Translations under genes and position numbers: made by a program
Shown: positions 8,291 to 16,588 of the stretch, piece by piece
How the letters are laid out: each line of letters opens with the position of its first letter
Numbering within the stretch: the first letter of the stretch is position 1
The notes under the pieces: model-generated
What the model was told of the DNA's origin: nothing
Database searches by the model: none
What the model saw: only the letters and a program-made list of their open reading frames with translations
Source: Granulicella sp. WH15
Lineage (GTDB): Bacteria > Acidobacteriota > Terriglobia > Terriglobales > Acidobacteriaceae
DNA: 64,000 nt
Assembly (NCBI RefSeq): GCF_009914315.1
Contig: NZ_CP042596.1
Span: forward strand, 4,526,001 to 4,590,000
Direction: 5' to 3'

Positions 8291-9133
8291 CTAACTTTTT
8301 GTGCTGGATGCAACATCCACCTGGAGCGCGCGGCGGTAACGGGAAGGCGCTGTGCCCACCTGCTGCTTGAACGCCACCGTAAAGTGGCTCTGGTCGGAGA
8401 ACCCCGCGGCCAGCGCGATATTCGAAAGCGGCTGCGTGGTCTTCGAAAGCTGCTCGCAGGCGTACTCGATCCGCAGGCGGCGAATCTGGTCGCCTACCGT
8501 GCAGCTATAGTGCCGCCGAAACTCTCGCGCCATATGCACCGGATGCACGTTGACCGCCTTGGCCACCTTGGCCAGGCTTAGCGGCTGCATAAAGCGGTCG
8601 CGGATCAGCTCATCGGCCTTCGTCAACCAGGCCGGTTGCCCCTGCGTGATCTGGCGGCGATGCCGGCAGACCTGCGCGAAGAGCTGAAGGATAAAGGAGT
8701 CCAGCACCACCGGCGAAAGGTCGTCCGGATTATCGAACTCGTTATAGAGCTGCCGCGCGGTCCACTTCGCCAGCCCGCCTTGCAGGTTCACGGTGCTCAG
8801 GCTGTATGGAGCCTCGCGCGCGAAGTTCTTGATCTGATCCGCCGGAAGCTCGACGTACAGCACCTTGGCTCCTTTGGAACTGTAGCGGCTGGTATGCGAG
8901 ATGCCCGCGCGATGGTAGCTGACCGACCAGGGCTTGAACTCCTCCGTCCGGTCCTCAAACGTGGAGGCGTACTGGCCATCGAGCGTGACGATCAGGTAGT
9001 GCTTCACATGCGCGTGCAGCGGCGACATCGCATTCGGCGGGTACATCCGTTCGGACAGGTGGAAACGATTCGTGGAGATGGTCCGAACCACTGGCTGAAT
9101 CGGGTAAACGTATTTGGCATCCGCTAACTGCAC
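8291..9133 (-). CDS. AraC-family transcriptional regulator
   Basis: 280 residues with a GTG start preceded by GGGAGGAAG. The N-terminal ~150 residues look like a cupin-type sensing domain (HAHVKHYLIVTLDGQ). The C-terminal ~95 residues form the double helix-turn-helix of AraC/XylS proteins, including LSLAKVAKAVNVHPVHMAREF and the signature IALAAGFSDQSHFTVAFKQQ. It lies 239 bp upstream of the amidohydrolase gene on the same strand, so control of the two hydrolase genes is a reasonable inference. Ligand unknown. Confidence 0.88.
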   Translation of the reverse strand: MQLADAKYVYPIQPVVRTISTNRFHLSERMYPPNAMSPLHAHVKHYLIVTLDGQYASTFEDRTEEFKPWSVSYHRAGISHTSRYSSKGAKVLYVELPADQIKNFAREAPYSLSTVNLQGGLAKWTARQLYNEFDNPDDLSPVVLDSFILQLFAQVCRHRRQITQGQPAWLTKADELIRDRFMQPLSLAKVAKAVNVHPVHMAREFRRHYSCTVGDQIRRLRIEYACEQLSKTTQPLSNIALAAGFSDQSHFTVAFKQQVGTAPSRYRRALQVDVASSTKS

Positions 9134-9520
9134 GCCACTTCCTCCCGGTCATGCCGCATGGGATGGCCCTGCGGCTGATTCCAGATGCAATGAACCTGTC
9201 GAGTGAGTCGTACGTTAACCGGCACTCACGAATGATCGGGGAGTATCAATCTCCGCCTCATGTAGCTGCTCAAGCTGGCCGGAGCAAGCCGGGCCAACAT
9301 CAGTCAACCAGCTTCGACAGTCGTTCATCTCAAACGCAGAAGCAGCGATCCATCGCGAAAAAAATGGACCTCCGGCCTCTGAGATTCAAAGAGAAGCTCA
9401 AAAACTACGGCAAAATGTCTGGCTCTGTTGCGCAGTATAGCAACCATCAGAGTTGATTACAAACCATCGGACGTAGTCTTTCCATTGCCCCTTAAGCGTC
9501 TAAGACCGCACAAAAACTCA
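9134..9520. other. Non-coding stretch upstream of the AraC gene
   Basis: About 390 bp before the next repeat. The sequence is AT-richer than its surroundings, and a 101-codon opening on the plus strand (9151-9456) has neither a credible product nor neighbouring codon bias. It probably holds the AraC promoter; I see no clear operator. Confidence 0.4.
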
Positions 9521-9680
9521 GCCTATCCTTGCCACAGATTTGTCGTGCCGGACAGACCCACCACGCTCAGGGCGATCACTTCGCGACTTTCACACTTGTC
9601 CTACCCACTCAAAAAACAACAGTCCTCCCGTTGGCCGGAAACAAGCAATGCTCGCTTCCGGCCAACGGGAGGACCGATAC
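9521..9680 (+). repeat. Dispersed repeat, module C (diverged copy)
   Basis: Recognisable GTGCCGGACAG segment, a degraded TCACTTCG hairpin, CTTTCACACTTGTC, and a very good terminal hairpin: arms at about 9621-9639 and 9655-9673 are 19 bp and perfectly complementary (CCTCCCGTTGGCCGGAA core). It lies 40-50 bp past the 3' end of the SDR gene (-). The 5' half is eroded while the hairpin arms stay matched. Confidence 0.75.
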
Positions 9681-9721
9681 AGCCAACTCACCCATACCGC
9701 CCCGAGGACGGTACGCAGTGC

Positions 9722-10471
9722 TTACCGCATTCCGCCTGCGAGAACCAGCGTCTCACCGGTCATGAACTTCGAGTCCGTCGAAGCCAGGTAAACCGCGGTC
9801 GGCGAGATATCATCCGGCTGCCCGATGCGTCCGAGAGGAGCCGACGCCTCAATGCCCTTACGGAAATCACTCTCCGCAAAACCCGCCGCATGAACGCCTT
9901 CCGTCTCCACCATGCCGGGGTTGATCGCATTGACCCGAATCTTCTTCGGTCCCAACTCCTTCGAGAGCACGACGGTAATCGCATCCACCGCGCCCTTGGT
10001 GCCGGTGTAAGTGGCGCTACCCGCCGGATGCACCCGCGTCACCGCCGAGCTGATGTTGATGATGCTTCCGCCCTCCTCGCCAAAGTACGGCAGCGCCGTC
10101 TGCGAGGTCAGCAGCAGGCCCAGCACGTTGGTGTTGAACTGGCTATGAAACAGCTCCTCGGTGATCTGCCCCAGCGGTGCAAACGCATAAATACCTGCGT
10201 TGTTGACCACCGTATCGAGCCGCCCAAAAGCCTTCTTGGTCTCCTCGAAGATGCGCGTCACGTCGGCCTGCTTGGCCACGTCTCCCTGCACCGCAATGGC
10301 CTTGCCGCCCTTGCTCACGATCTCCGCAACGACGCGGTCCGCACCCTCTTTGCTCGACGCGTAGTTCACCACAACCGAAGCGCCCTCAGCCGCAAACGCC
10401 TTGGCGATATCCGCGCCGATGCCCTTCGAAGCGCCCGTAACCACTGCTACCTGTCCCTTAAGCTTGCTCAT
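9722..10471 (-). CDS. SDR-family NAD(P)-dependent oxidoreductase
   Basis: 249 residues from the ATG at 10471, preceded by AGGAGA; the frame continues upstream but lacks a ribosome site. Classical short-chain dehydrogenase: cofactor motif TGASKGIG near residue 12, NNAG (VVNNAGIYAF), catalytic Ser in ISSAVTR and YTGTK near residue 153, then the usual C-terminal PGMVET segment. Closest in style to 3-oxoacyl-ACP reductase/glucose-1-dehydrogenase-type SDRs; substrate not determinable. An ArsR regulator gene lies 113 bp upstream on the same strand and may control it. Confidence 0.88.
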   Translation of the reverse strand: MSKLKGQVAVVTGASKGIGADIAKAFAAEGASVVVNYASSKEGADRVVAEIVSKGGKAIAVQGDVAKQADVTRIFEETKKAFGRLDTVVNNAGIYAFAPLGQITEELFHSQFNTNVLGLLLTSQTALPYFGEEGGSIINISSAVTRVHPAGSATYTGTKGAVDAITVVLSKELGPKKIRVNAINPGMVETEGVHAAGFAESDFRKGIEASAPLGRIGQPDDISPTAVYLASTDSKFMTGETLVLAGGMR

Positions 10472-10584
10472 CTCAGATCTCCTAGTGTCGTCATTCGTTT
10501 TCGATAATTCGACAACCATCTAATTGATTGAGCCGGCCAGGAAAGGGTGCAGAAATTTGTTCCAACATGCTCTTGAGGAAAAAA

Positions 10585-10881
10585 TCAGATCTCGGCAAGC
10601 CGGTCAAGATACGCCTGGAGTACATCGCGGCGCAGCCGGTAGTTCACGAACTTACCCTCCCGCTCCGACTCCACTAGCCCAGCCATCTCCAGCTCCTTCA
10701 TATGGTGCGAGACAGTTGCCGCACTGACGTCCATGCAGGTCAGCAGGCACGAGCAGGCCAGCGTATCTCCGGACTGACCAATCTGCCGCAGGATCGCCGT
10801 GCGGCGCGGATCGGCCAGCGCCTTCGCGATCGACTGAAAGCTCTTCTCCGAGATCTTCGCGGCTGTCTTCGCGGAAGCCAT
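10585..10881 (-). CDS. ArsR-family transcriptional regulator
   Basis: 98 residues, a single winged-helix domain: ALADPRRTAILRQI, recognition helix region VSAATVSHHMKELEMAGLV, and wing EREGKFVNYRL. Three cysteines occur in one short stretch (ACSCLLTC, around residues 43-50), a possible metal or thiol sensing site, though many ArsR proteins are not metal sensors. It is divergent from the FmdE-like gene (57 bp between starts) and upstream of the SDR gene; autoregulation and control of either neighbour are inferred. Confidence 0.85.
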   Translation of the reverse strand: MASAKTAAKISEKSFQSIAKALADPRRTAILRQIGQSGDTLACSCLLTCMDVSAATVSHHMKELEMAGLVESEREGKFVNYRLRRDVLQAYLDRLAEI

Positions 10882-10938
10882 ACCTTTATGTTAGACCCAA
10901 CCCGAGCACCTATCATCCAAGTAGAGGCGAGAAGAACC

Positions 10939-11541
10939 ATGCAGACCTTCAACGAACTGCTCCGCGAAGCCGAACTAGCCCACGGCCATCTCTGCGCAGG
11001 CCAGATCCTTGGCGTGCGCATGGCCATGCTCGGCTGCGAGCGCCTCGGCATCGACGACCCCAAGGGCGCAGACCGCAAGCGCCTGGTCACCTTCATCGAG
11101 ATAGACCGCTGCGCTACCGACGCTATCGCCGTCGTCACCGGCTGCCGCCTGGGCAAGCGCGCCCTCAAGCTCCGCGACTGGGGCAAGATGGCCGCCACCT
11201 TTGTCGATATTGGGAACGACACCCACCCCGGCGGTCGCGCCATCCGCATCGCCGCGCTCGAGTCCTCAAAGGCCCGCGCCCGCGAGCTTTATCCCCACAT
11301 CGAGAACAAAAACCAGCAGCAGATGACCGCCTATCGCGAGTTGCCCGACGCCGAGCTGTTCTCCGAGCAGTGGGTCACGGTCCCGCTGGCCGCGCGCGAG
11401 ATGCCTGGCTACAAGTCCTCCCGCATCACCTGCGCGATCTGCGGCGAGGGCATCAACTACGACCGCGAGATCCTCCGCGACGGACAGACGCTCTGCCAGG
11501 GCTGCGCCAACCCCGCCAGCCGCTACTACCAGCCGCTTTAA
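10939..11541 (+). CDS. FmdE-like protein with C-terminal zinc finger
   Basis: 200 residues from ATG 10939 (AGAGGCGA upstream); the in-frame extension back to 10702 overlaps the ArsR gene and is rejected. The N-terminal ~140 residues match the FmdE family (formylmethanofuran dehydrogenase subunit E-like), with the conserved AHGHLCAGQILGVRMA motif and DRCATDAI. The C-terminus has a treble-clef-like zinc finger, CAICGEGINYDREI then LCQGC. In methanogens FmdE is linked to the molybdenum/tungsten formylmethanofuran enzyme; stand-alone bacterial forms are tied to molybdenum enzymes or unknown roles. No partner enzyme is nearby, so function is open. Confidence 0.75.
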   Translation: MQTFNELLREAELAHGHLCAGQILGVRMAMLGCERLGIDDPKGADRKRLVTFIEIDRCATDAIAVVTGCRLGKRALKLRDWGKMAATFVDIGNDTHPGGRAIRIAALESSKARARELYPHIENKNQQQMTAYRELPDAELFSEQWVTVPLAAREMPGYKSSRITCAICGEGINYDREILRDGQTLCQGCANPASRYYQPL

Positions 11542-11577
11542 AAGCGCCTTGGAAATATTGCCCGACCACAACCCCTC

Positions 11578-11831
11578 GTTGCTCTTGCCGTTGCTTGTTT
11601 TCTTGGTTGTCATTCAGGAGCGAAGCGGAGGAATCTGCTTCTGCTTTTGTCGTTGCCTCTGGGGCAGGTCCGGGCTTTAGCCCGGACACCAAAACCGCCC
11701 CAAACGCGGGCTTTAGCCCCCCGAGGTATGCTTTCTCCGACTGGGGAAACCTGTCCTGCCGGACGGGTCTCCTGCGCGGAGGGCGAGCGTCCACACTCCT
11801 TTTTAAAGCTTCGCGTGGTCCTCCCCCGAAA
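11578..11831 (+). repeat. Composite dispersed repeat, modules B + C (variant)
   Basis: Module B (11580-11734) has TTTTCTTGGTTGTCATTCAG, GAGCGAAGCGGAGGAATCTG, the pyrimidine-rich CTTTTGTCGTTGCC stretch and a duplicated GGGCTTTAGCCC hairpin. A module C variant follows (11751-11830) with GCGAGCGTCCACACTCC in place of the TTC-loop hairpin, and a truncated final arm. It fills the gap between the convergent FmdE-like and thioesterase genes. Confidence 0.8.
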
Positions 11832-11834
11832 ACG

Positions 11835-12266
11835 CTACGAAGTAGCCAGATGCTTGCGAAACGCCTCCGCATACCGCTCCGGCATGGCCGCTTTCTTCAT
11901 ATCAGCCCCAACGACGACATGCACCGTCGCCCCCTCGCACAACACGGTCTCTCCGCGCACAACCGTATAAGCAAATCGCAGCACCGACCCGCGCACGCCC
12001 ACAACCCGCGTTCTCACGATCAGCTCATCGTCATAGCGCGCAGGCAGCCGATACCGCACATTGGCCTCTACCACCGCGATCCCGCACCCATCCTCGCGCT
12101 CCATCGACTTGTAATCCAGCCCCATCTGCCGGATCAGCTCCACCCGTCCCACCTCGAACCAGACCAGGTAGTTCGCGTGATAGACGACGCCCATCTGATC
12201 GGTCTCCGCGTAGCGCACGCGAATCCGAGTCTCACCAAATGCCAGTTCCGAACCTGTTTCAGCCAT
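11835..12266 (-). CDS. Acyl-CoA thioesterase, YbgC/4HBT hot-dog family
   Basis: 143 residues from the ATG at 12266; the long in-frame opening to 13178 is antisense to the next gene. The family signature is present: RYAETDQMGVVYHANYLVWF, with the catalytic Asp-x-Met-Gly and HxNY segment, then a conserved RxxLxR-like helix (EVGRVELIRQMG). YbgC-type enzymes hydrolyse short-chain or phospholipid-linked acyl-CoA and are often tied to the cell envelope Tol-Pal system, which is not here. Divergent from the VWFA gene with 75 bp between starts. Confidence 0.85.
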   Translation of the reverse strand: MAETGSELAFGETRIRVRYAETDQMGVVYHANYLVWFEVGRVELIRQMGLDYKSMEREDGCGIAVVEANVRYRLPARYDDELIVRTRVVGVRGSVLRFAYTVVRGETVLCEGATVHVVVGADMKKAAMPERYAEAFRKHLATS

Positions 12267-12341
12267 ACCCGCAAGTCTAAATCGAACCGCCGTCACCGAA
12301 ATGTGACCCCGGCCACATCGCCAACCGCTACACTCAAGCAC

Positions 12342-13406
12342 ATGCGTGCAGCCGCGCTTCTCCCGCTCATCCTCGCCACAGCTTCTCTCGCCCAAACAGC
12401 CCCACCACCCGAGCAGGAGACGCCCTTCACCCTCCGCACCAGCTCCAACATCGTCTTCGTCCCCGCGCAGGTCCAGACCAAGCAGGGCGAGATGATCTAT
12501 ACCCTCAAGCCCGAGCAGTTCGTCCTTACCGACAACGGCGTCCCCCAGAAGATCCACGTCGATGAAGACGTCGACTCCCTCGGCCTCTCCCTCGTCGTCG
12601 CCGTCCAGTGCAGCCGCGCGGCCTTCGATCAGTTCAACAACATCCGCGGCCTGGCCGCCATGATCGACGACATCACCGGCGGCGCTCCCCGCCAGGTCGC
12701 CGTCGTCAGCTACGGCGGTGAGCCGACCCTCCTCGGCGACTTCACCAGCGACCCCGCCCGCCTCATCCACAACCTCAACCAGCTCCAGCCCTGCGACGAA
12801 TCCGACGCCGCTCATCTGGACGCCGTAGCCTACTCGAACTCGCTCCTCAACGACCTGGCCGCAAAGCAGAATGGCCGCTACCGCCAAGCCATCCTGCTCA
12901 TCAGCGAGACCCGCGACCATGGCTCCCACGCCCGCCCCGCCGACGTCATCGCCGGTCTCGGCCGTTCCAATACCGTGCTGGACGCGGTCTCCTACAACCC
13001 CGGCCGCACCGATATCCTCGAATCGCTCTTCCACGGCCGCATGGGTCCCGGCCCGATCGGGCTGCTGGTCTCGGCGGTACAGGCCGTCCGCAAGAACGTG
13101 CCCCACACCCTGGCCTCGCTCTCCGGTGGCGAGTACGTCAACTTCAGCGGCCAGCACGGCTTCGACGACGGCCTGCACTCACTCGCCAACCACATCCACA
13201 ACTACTACCTGCTCAGCTTCCAGACGCCCTCGACCAATCCCGCGGGCCTGCACCGCCTCGCCCTCACGATCCCGGACTACCCCGACGCGCGTCTCCACTA
13301 CCGCCTCAGCTACTACTCCGGCGAAGACCCACCGCCAACCCTGCCAGGCGACGATAAAGACGACAAAGATTCCAAGGACAAGAAGGACGACAAGCACAAG
13401 TTCTAA
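12342..13406 (+). CDS. Secreted acidobacterial VWFA-related domain protein
   Basis: 354 residues from ATG 12342 with a signal peptide (MRAAALLPLILATASLAQ). The N-terminal part has the motif block typical of the acidobacterial VWFA-related family: FTLRTSSNIVFVPAQVQTK then LKPEQFVLTDNG. A von Willebrand A-like domain follows (LSLVVAVQCSRA at about residue 82 to about 270), with a weak metal site since DxSxS is replaced by VQCSR. The last ~25 residues are a Lys/Asp-rich tail. The family is expanded in Acidobacteria and thought to mediate protein or surface interactions; no specific role can be assigned. A repeat composite follows the stop. Confidence 0.8.
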   Translation: MRAAALLPLILATASLAQTAPPPEQETPFTLRTSSNIVFVPAQVQTKQGEMIYTLKPEQFVLTDNGVPQKIHVDEDVDSLGLSLVVAVQCSRAAFDQFNNIRGLAAMIDDITGGAPRQVAVVSYGGEPTLLGDFTSDPARLIHNLNQLQPCDESDAAHLDAVAYSNSLLNDLAAKQNGRYRQAILLISETRDHGSHARPADVIAGLGRSNTVLDAVSYNPGRTDILESLFHGRMGPGPIGLLVSAVQAVRKNVPHTLASLSGGEYVNFSGQHGFDDGLHSLANHIHNYYLLSFQTPSTNPAGLHRLALTIPDYPDARLHYRLSYYSGEDPPPTLPGDDKDDKDSKDKKDDKHKF

Positions 13407-13413
13407 AGCCTGA

Positions 13414-13908
13414 GCCGTTGCTGTTGTTCTTGCCATTGCCGTTGCTTGTTTTCTTGGTTGTTGCCGTTGCCAGTTTTCTTGGTTGTCATTCAGGAGCGAA
13501 GCGGAGGAATCTGCTTCTGTCTTTGCTGTTGCTTTTGTCGTTGCTGTTGCTTCTGGGGTAGGTCCGGGCTGGCAGGTCCAGGTTTACCCCGGACGCACAT
13601 AGGGCTTTAGCCCCCGAGGTATGCTTTCTTTCAACTCGCCCCAAGCCTCCGGATGCCTTCGAAAAGCGCTGAAAGCGCGCTCTATACCAGCCTAGGGCAA
13701 AGCCCTAGGGTTCCGTCCCCATATTGGGGATGAGGGCTGAAGGCCCGACCTATCCCCGCCACAAATCTGTCCTGCCGGACGGGCCTCCTACGCGCAGAGC
13801 GGTCACTTCGTGACTTTCACACTTGTCTCAATGACTCAAAATGCAACGGTCCTCCCGCTGGTCGGAAACGAAAAATGCTCGCTTCCTCCAGCAGGAGGAC
13901 CTCAAAAT
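13414..13908 (+). repeat. Largest composite repeat, modules B + D + C
   Basis: Fills nearly all of the 520-bp convergent gap. Module B (13418-13640) has a partly duplicated TTTTCTTGGTTGT head and an expanded run of GTTGCT/GTTGCC units. Module D (13663-13752) repeats the 5.4-kb copy closely, including CCTAGGGC-AAA-GCCCTAGG. Module C (13755-13906) has GTCAC-TTC-GTGAC and the CCTCCCGCTGG/CCAGCAGGAGG terminal inverted repeat. Spurious open frames run through it. Confidence 0.85.
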
Positions 13909-13926
13909 TTCACTTCCCCAAATGCA

Positions 13927-14319
13927 TTAGGAGATGACGGGAACCGTTACCGTCTGACCCACCTGAATCTTGTTCGCATCGGCAATCCCACTCGCCTGCG
14001 CAATCGCCTCATAGTGGTTCGCGCTGCCATAGAACAGCTTGCTCACCTTGCTCAGGTTATCCCCGGCCACGATGGTGTAGCTCTGCTCCTGCCCACCCGT
14101 GTTGGTGATCTCATGCTTCAGGTCCGCAAACGTCGGATCGACGCTCTTGATCGCGTCCCAAACCCGGTTAAGCACCACCTGCGACGGCACGTCGGCCATC
14201 AGGTGATACTGCTCGCCCACCAGCTCCTCACCCGTCACCTTCGAGCCATACGCCTCAAAGCTCTTGATGACCTCGACCACCGGAGCATACTTCGCCTGTA
14301 ACGCCTGAAAATCAGCCAT
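13927..14319 (-). CDS. LysM-domain protein
   Basis: 130 residues from the ATG at 14319 (GAGGAGA upstream), preferred to 14340. No signal peptide. The first ~75 residues are a helical/mixed domain I do not recognise. The C-terminal ~48 residues are a clear LysM domain (YTIVAGDNLSKVSKLFYG to IQVGQTVTVP). The small size and layout resemble E. coli YgaU/Kbp, but the BON domain of Kbp is not evident. It lies 86 bp downstream of the YidB-like gene on the same strand, a likely two-gene operon. Confidence 0.8.
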   Translation of the reverse strand: MADFQALQAKYAPVVEVIKSFEAYGSKVTGEELVGEQYHLMADVPSQVVLNRVWDAIKSVDPTFADLKHEITNTGGQEQSYTIVAGDNLSKVSKLFYGSANHYEAIAQASGIADANKIQVGQTVTVPVIS

Positions 14320-14405
14320 GTCATCTCCTCGGTACTGCATCGGTTATGGATAGCGGCAGACACCGAGCGCCGCCGCCATTCCTGCAAACTCCAAAAACGA
14401 AAGCC

Positions 14406-14816
14406 CTACAGGAAGCGCGAGAGCAACTGCTGCGCCAATCCGCCAAACTGGCTCTCCCCGGCCACTTCGCCGTTCGGAGCGAAGTGCGAGACCACCATCG
14501 GCAGCACCGTCGTCATCGCCATCTGCGCGATCTCCGGCGAGACACCGGCCTTGGCCGCAACCGCCTCGATCAACCCGGTCCCGCTCAACCCCTGCTGCAC
14601 CTGGTCCGGCGTCGCCGGAGTGCCCTGGCCCGCGGTCCAGTTCTGCACATGCTCGTCGAGCCCGTTCTGCTTCAGGGTGTCCAGAATACCCTGCAACCCG
14701 CCCGGATGCTCCTGCAACGCCTGCACCAGGCCACCGGCCACTTTAGCCGTATCGCCTCCACCGTTCTGCGCCAGTTCCTGACCGGCAAACGCTTCAAACT
14801 CGTCGAGTAGCCCCAT
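14406..14816 (-). CDS. YidB-family (DUF937-like) protein
   Basis: 136 residues from the ATG at 14816, with AAAGGGGG upstream; the frame continues to 15014 without support. Starts MGLLDEFEAFAGQEL, as in YidB proteins, followed by Gly/Gln-rich segments with LVQALQEHPGGLQGILDTL and a C-terminal PMVVSHF-containing helix. No signal or membrane segment. Function of the family is unknown. Pairs with the LysM protein downstream and is divergent from ridA. Confidence 0.75.
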   Translation of the reverse strand: MGLLDEFEAFAGQELAQNGGGDTAKVAGGLVQALQEHPGGLQGILDTLKQNGLDEHVQNWTAGQGTPATPDQVQQGLSGTGLIEAVAAKAGVSPEIAQMAMTTVLPMVVSHFAPNGEVAGESQFGGLAQQLLSRFL

Positions 14817-14958
14817 GCCAAAACCCCCTTTAGAAAGACTCCAATACCCTACATCGACTAAACACCGTCTCCGCAATTTGTTTCGTAAATCTTTTGTAAC
14901 CAATCCATTTCGCCGGACCGGTTTGGTAAATTCGCCTCCCCCAAGGGACAATACCTCC

Positions 14959-15363
14959 ATGACGACCTCCACCAGCAAGTCCGCCATCGCCACCCCGAAC
15001 GCCCCCGCCGCCATCGGCCCCTACTCCCAGGCCATCCGGATCGGCGACATGCTCTACACCTCCGGCCAGATTCCCCTCGACCCCGCCACCGGCGTCTTCG
15101 TTCCCGGCGGCATCGTCGAGCAGACCACCCAGGTCTTCGAGAACCTGAAGGCCGTCCTCACCGCCGCCGGCTGCGACTTCAGCCAGGTCGTCAAGACCAC
15201 CGTTTACCTGAAGGATCTAAAGGACTTCGTCGCCATGAACGAGATCTACGGCAAGTACCTGGCCCCCGAGGGCGTCGTCGCCCCGGCCCGCACCACCGTC
15301 CAGGTCGCAGCCCTGCCCAAGGACGCGCTGGTCGAGATCGACCTCGTCGTCAAGGCATCGTAA
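14959..15363 (+). CDS. ridA: RidA-family enamine/imine deaminase
   Basis: 134 residues from ATG 14959. Characteristic RidA sequence: [25 protein letters not shown] near the N-terminus, then [14 protein letters not shown], and [20 protein letters not shown] holding the conserved active-site Arg. RidA trimers hydrolyse reactive 2-aminoacrylate and related imines formed by PLP enzymes in the cytoplasm. Length is normal. It lies 59 bp upstream of msrB on the same strand, so the two may be cotranscribed as damage-control genes. Confidence 0.93.
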   Translation: MTTSTSKSAIATPNAPAAIGPYSQAIRIGDMLYTSGQIPLDPATGVFVPGGIVEQTTQVFENLKAVLTAAGCDFSQVVKTTVYLKDLKDFVAMNEIYGKYLAPEGVVAPARTTVQVAALPKDALVEIDLVVKAS

Positions 15364-15422
15364 GGGCAGCACAAGAAGCCAACCGGGTGCGCCGACATCT
15401 AATCGTCAGGGAGAAAAAGACT

Positions 15423-15833
15423 ATGAGTGAGATCCAGACACCCGCCAAAGTCACCAAAACCGACGCCGAGTGGCGCGCCCAGCTTACCCCCGAGCAGTAT
15501 CACGTCATGTTCGAGAAGGGCACCGAGCGCGCCTTCACCGGAGCGCTAGTCAACAACCACGACGACGGCGTCTACCACTGCGGCGCCTGCAACGCCCCGC
15601 TCTTCACCTCGGACACGAAGTTCGAGTCCGGCTCCGGCTGGCCCAGCTTCTGGGCGCCGGTCAGCCCCACGGCGGTCGAGCTGCACGAAGACCGAAGCTA
15701 CGGGATGCGCCGCGTCGAGGCCACCTGCGCCACCTGCGGAGCGCACCTCGGCCACCTCTTCCCCGACGGCCCCCGTCCCACCGGCGAGCGTTTCTGCATC
15801 AACAGCGCCAGCCTCTCCTTCGCCAAGAAGTAA
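15423..15833 (+). CDS. msrB: Peptide-methionine (R)-S-oxide reductase
   Basis: 136 residues with AGGGAGA 8-9 nt before the ATG. Contains the MsrB fold signatures [17 protein letters not shown], two zinc CxxC pairs (CGAC and CATCG), [10 protein letters not shown], and the catalytic Cys in RFCINSASL. The enzyme reduces methionine-R-sulfoxide in proteins using thioredoxin. No fused MsrA domain and no signal peptide, so it is cytoplasmic. A module B repeat follows the stop. Confidence 0.95.
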   Translation: MSEIQTPAKVTKTDAEWRAQLTPEQYHVMFEKGTERAFTGALVNNHDDGVYHCGACNAPLFTSDTKFESGSGWPSFWAPVSPTAVELHEDRSYGMRRVEATCATCGAHLGHLFPDGPRPTGERFCINSASLSFAKK

Positions 15834-15872
15834 CCCGGTCGTCCCAAACAAACCCAAGGGCAACGGAGCCAC

Positions 15873-16036
15873 TTTCGCCGTTGCCTGTTTTCTTGGCTGT
15901 TGCCGTTGCCTGTTTTCTTGGTTGTCATTCAGGAGCGAAGCGGAGGAATCTGCTTCTGTCTTTGCTGTTGCCGTTGCTTCTGTCTTTGCCGTTGCTTTTG
16001 CTTCTGGGGTAGGTCCGGGCTTTAGCCCCGAGGTTG
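15873..16036 (+). repeat. Dispersed repeat, module B
   Basis: The head (CCGTTGCCTGTTTTCTTGG) is duplicated in tandem, followed by GTTGTCATTCAGGAGCGAAG, AGGAATCTGCTTCTG, alternating TTTGCYGTTGCY units, and GGTCCGGGCTTTAGCCCC. It occupies the msrB/rpmB convergent gap (301 bp) together with the rpmB terminator. Confidence 0.8.
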
Positions 16037-16082
16037 AGCTTTTCCTTCCCCGGCCACCAATCCCCAACAGAAACACGAAAAT

Positions 16083-16109
16083 CCCCGGTCGATACCCACT
16101 CGACCGGGG
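16083..16109 (-). terminator. Intrinsic terminator of rpmB
   Basis: Perfect 10-bp stem CCCCGGTCGA/TCGACCGGGG (16083-16092 and 16100-16109, 7-nt loop). Read on the minus strand it is followed by ATTTTCG, 26 bp past the rpmB stop. Confidence 0.7.
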
Positions 16110-16134
16110 TCACTTCGTTTAATCCTGTCGGGGC

Positions 16135-16323
16135 TTAGCCCTTAACGATCTTGCCGGTCTTGATGCAGCCGGTGCAGACGCGCATGCGCTTGCTGGCGCC
16201 GTCGACCTTGGCCTTCACGGGGCGCAGGTTCACATCCCAGCGGCGGCGGGTCTTGTTGTTCGCGTGCGAGACATTATTGCCGAACTGCGGGCCTTTGCCG
16301 CAGAGATCACATTTCGCTGCCAT
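16135..16323 (-). CDS. rpmB: Ribosomal protein L28
   Basis: 62 residues, the usual L28 length. Begins [20 protein letters not shown], continues [13 protein letters not shown], and ends with [12 protein letters not shown]; the two CxxC pairs indicate the zinc-binding (C+) form. A large-subunit protein. The tRNA-Val gene lies 115 bp upstream on the same strand, and a terminator follows. Confidence 0.96.
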   Translation of the reverse strand: MAAKCDLCGKGPQFGNNVSHANNKTRRRWDVNLRPVKAKVDGASKRMRVCTGCIKTGKIVKG

Positions 16324-16438
16324 GTCGATACTCCAAATCCTGATTCGCTATTGCCCGTTCCTGAAAATACACAGGCACGAGACCTCCGGTTTTCAAGCTC
16401 AATCTGTGGAGTGTTGTCCAACAGGAGAACCGCGGAAG

Positions 16439-16515
16439 TGGTAGGCACGAGCGGATTCGAACCGCTGACCTCTACCGTGTCAAGGTAGCGCTCTAACCAA
16501 CTGAGCTACGCGCCT
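16439..16515 (-). tRNA. tRNA-Val (anticodon GAC)
   Basis: Cloverleaf read on the minus strand: acceptor AGGCGCG pairs with CGTGCCT (one G-U), D arm GCTC/GAGC, anticodon stem CTACC/GGTAG with loop TTGACAC (anticodon GAC), T arm AGCGG-TTCGAAT-CCGCT, discriminator A at 16442 and a genomically encoded CCA (16441-16439). It decodes GUC/GUU. Confidence 0.96.
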
Positions 16516-16531
16516 CTAAGAGCGTCTTCTT

Positions 16532-16560
16532 AGTCTAACCGCAACCCGGCCCGAGGGCAA
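16532..16560 (-). promoter_or_regulatory. Candidate sigma-70 promoter of tRNA-Val
   Basis: On the minus strand TTGCCC (16560-16555), 17-bp spacer, TAGACT (16537-16532), predicting a start about 10 nt before the mature tRNA 5' end. It overlaps an 8-bp G/C inverted repeat (16546-16553 with 16570-16577) that may end the upstream SDR transcript. Confidence 0.45.
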
Positions 16561-16588
16561 GCCTTCACCCGGGCCGGATGTTGTTTTC

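Noticed and set aside
9151..9456. 101-codon plus-strand frame upstream of the AraC gene
   Set aside because: Codon pattern and composition are not those of neighbouring genes, no ribosome site, no recognisable domain.
11370..12341. Apparent N-terminal extension of the VWFA protein by ~320 residues
   Set aside because: The extension runs through the FmdE-like gene end, repeat modules B and C and antisense of the thioesterase; the signal peptide starts at 12342.
13418..13560. Runs of GTTGCT/GTTGCC units considered as a CRISPR or minisatellite array
   Set aside because: Units are 6-9 bp, imperfect and without unique spacers; no cas genes are present. They are the variable middle of module B.
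15470..16036. Leu-rich and Ser/Ala-rich peptides encoded after msrB
   Set aside because: They are translations of repeat module B, which recurs in other gaps with indels in all frames.
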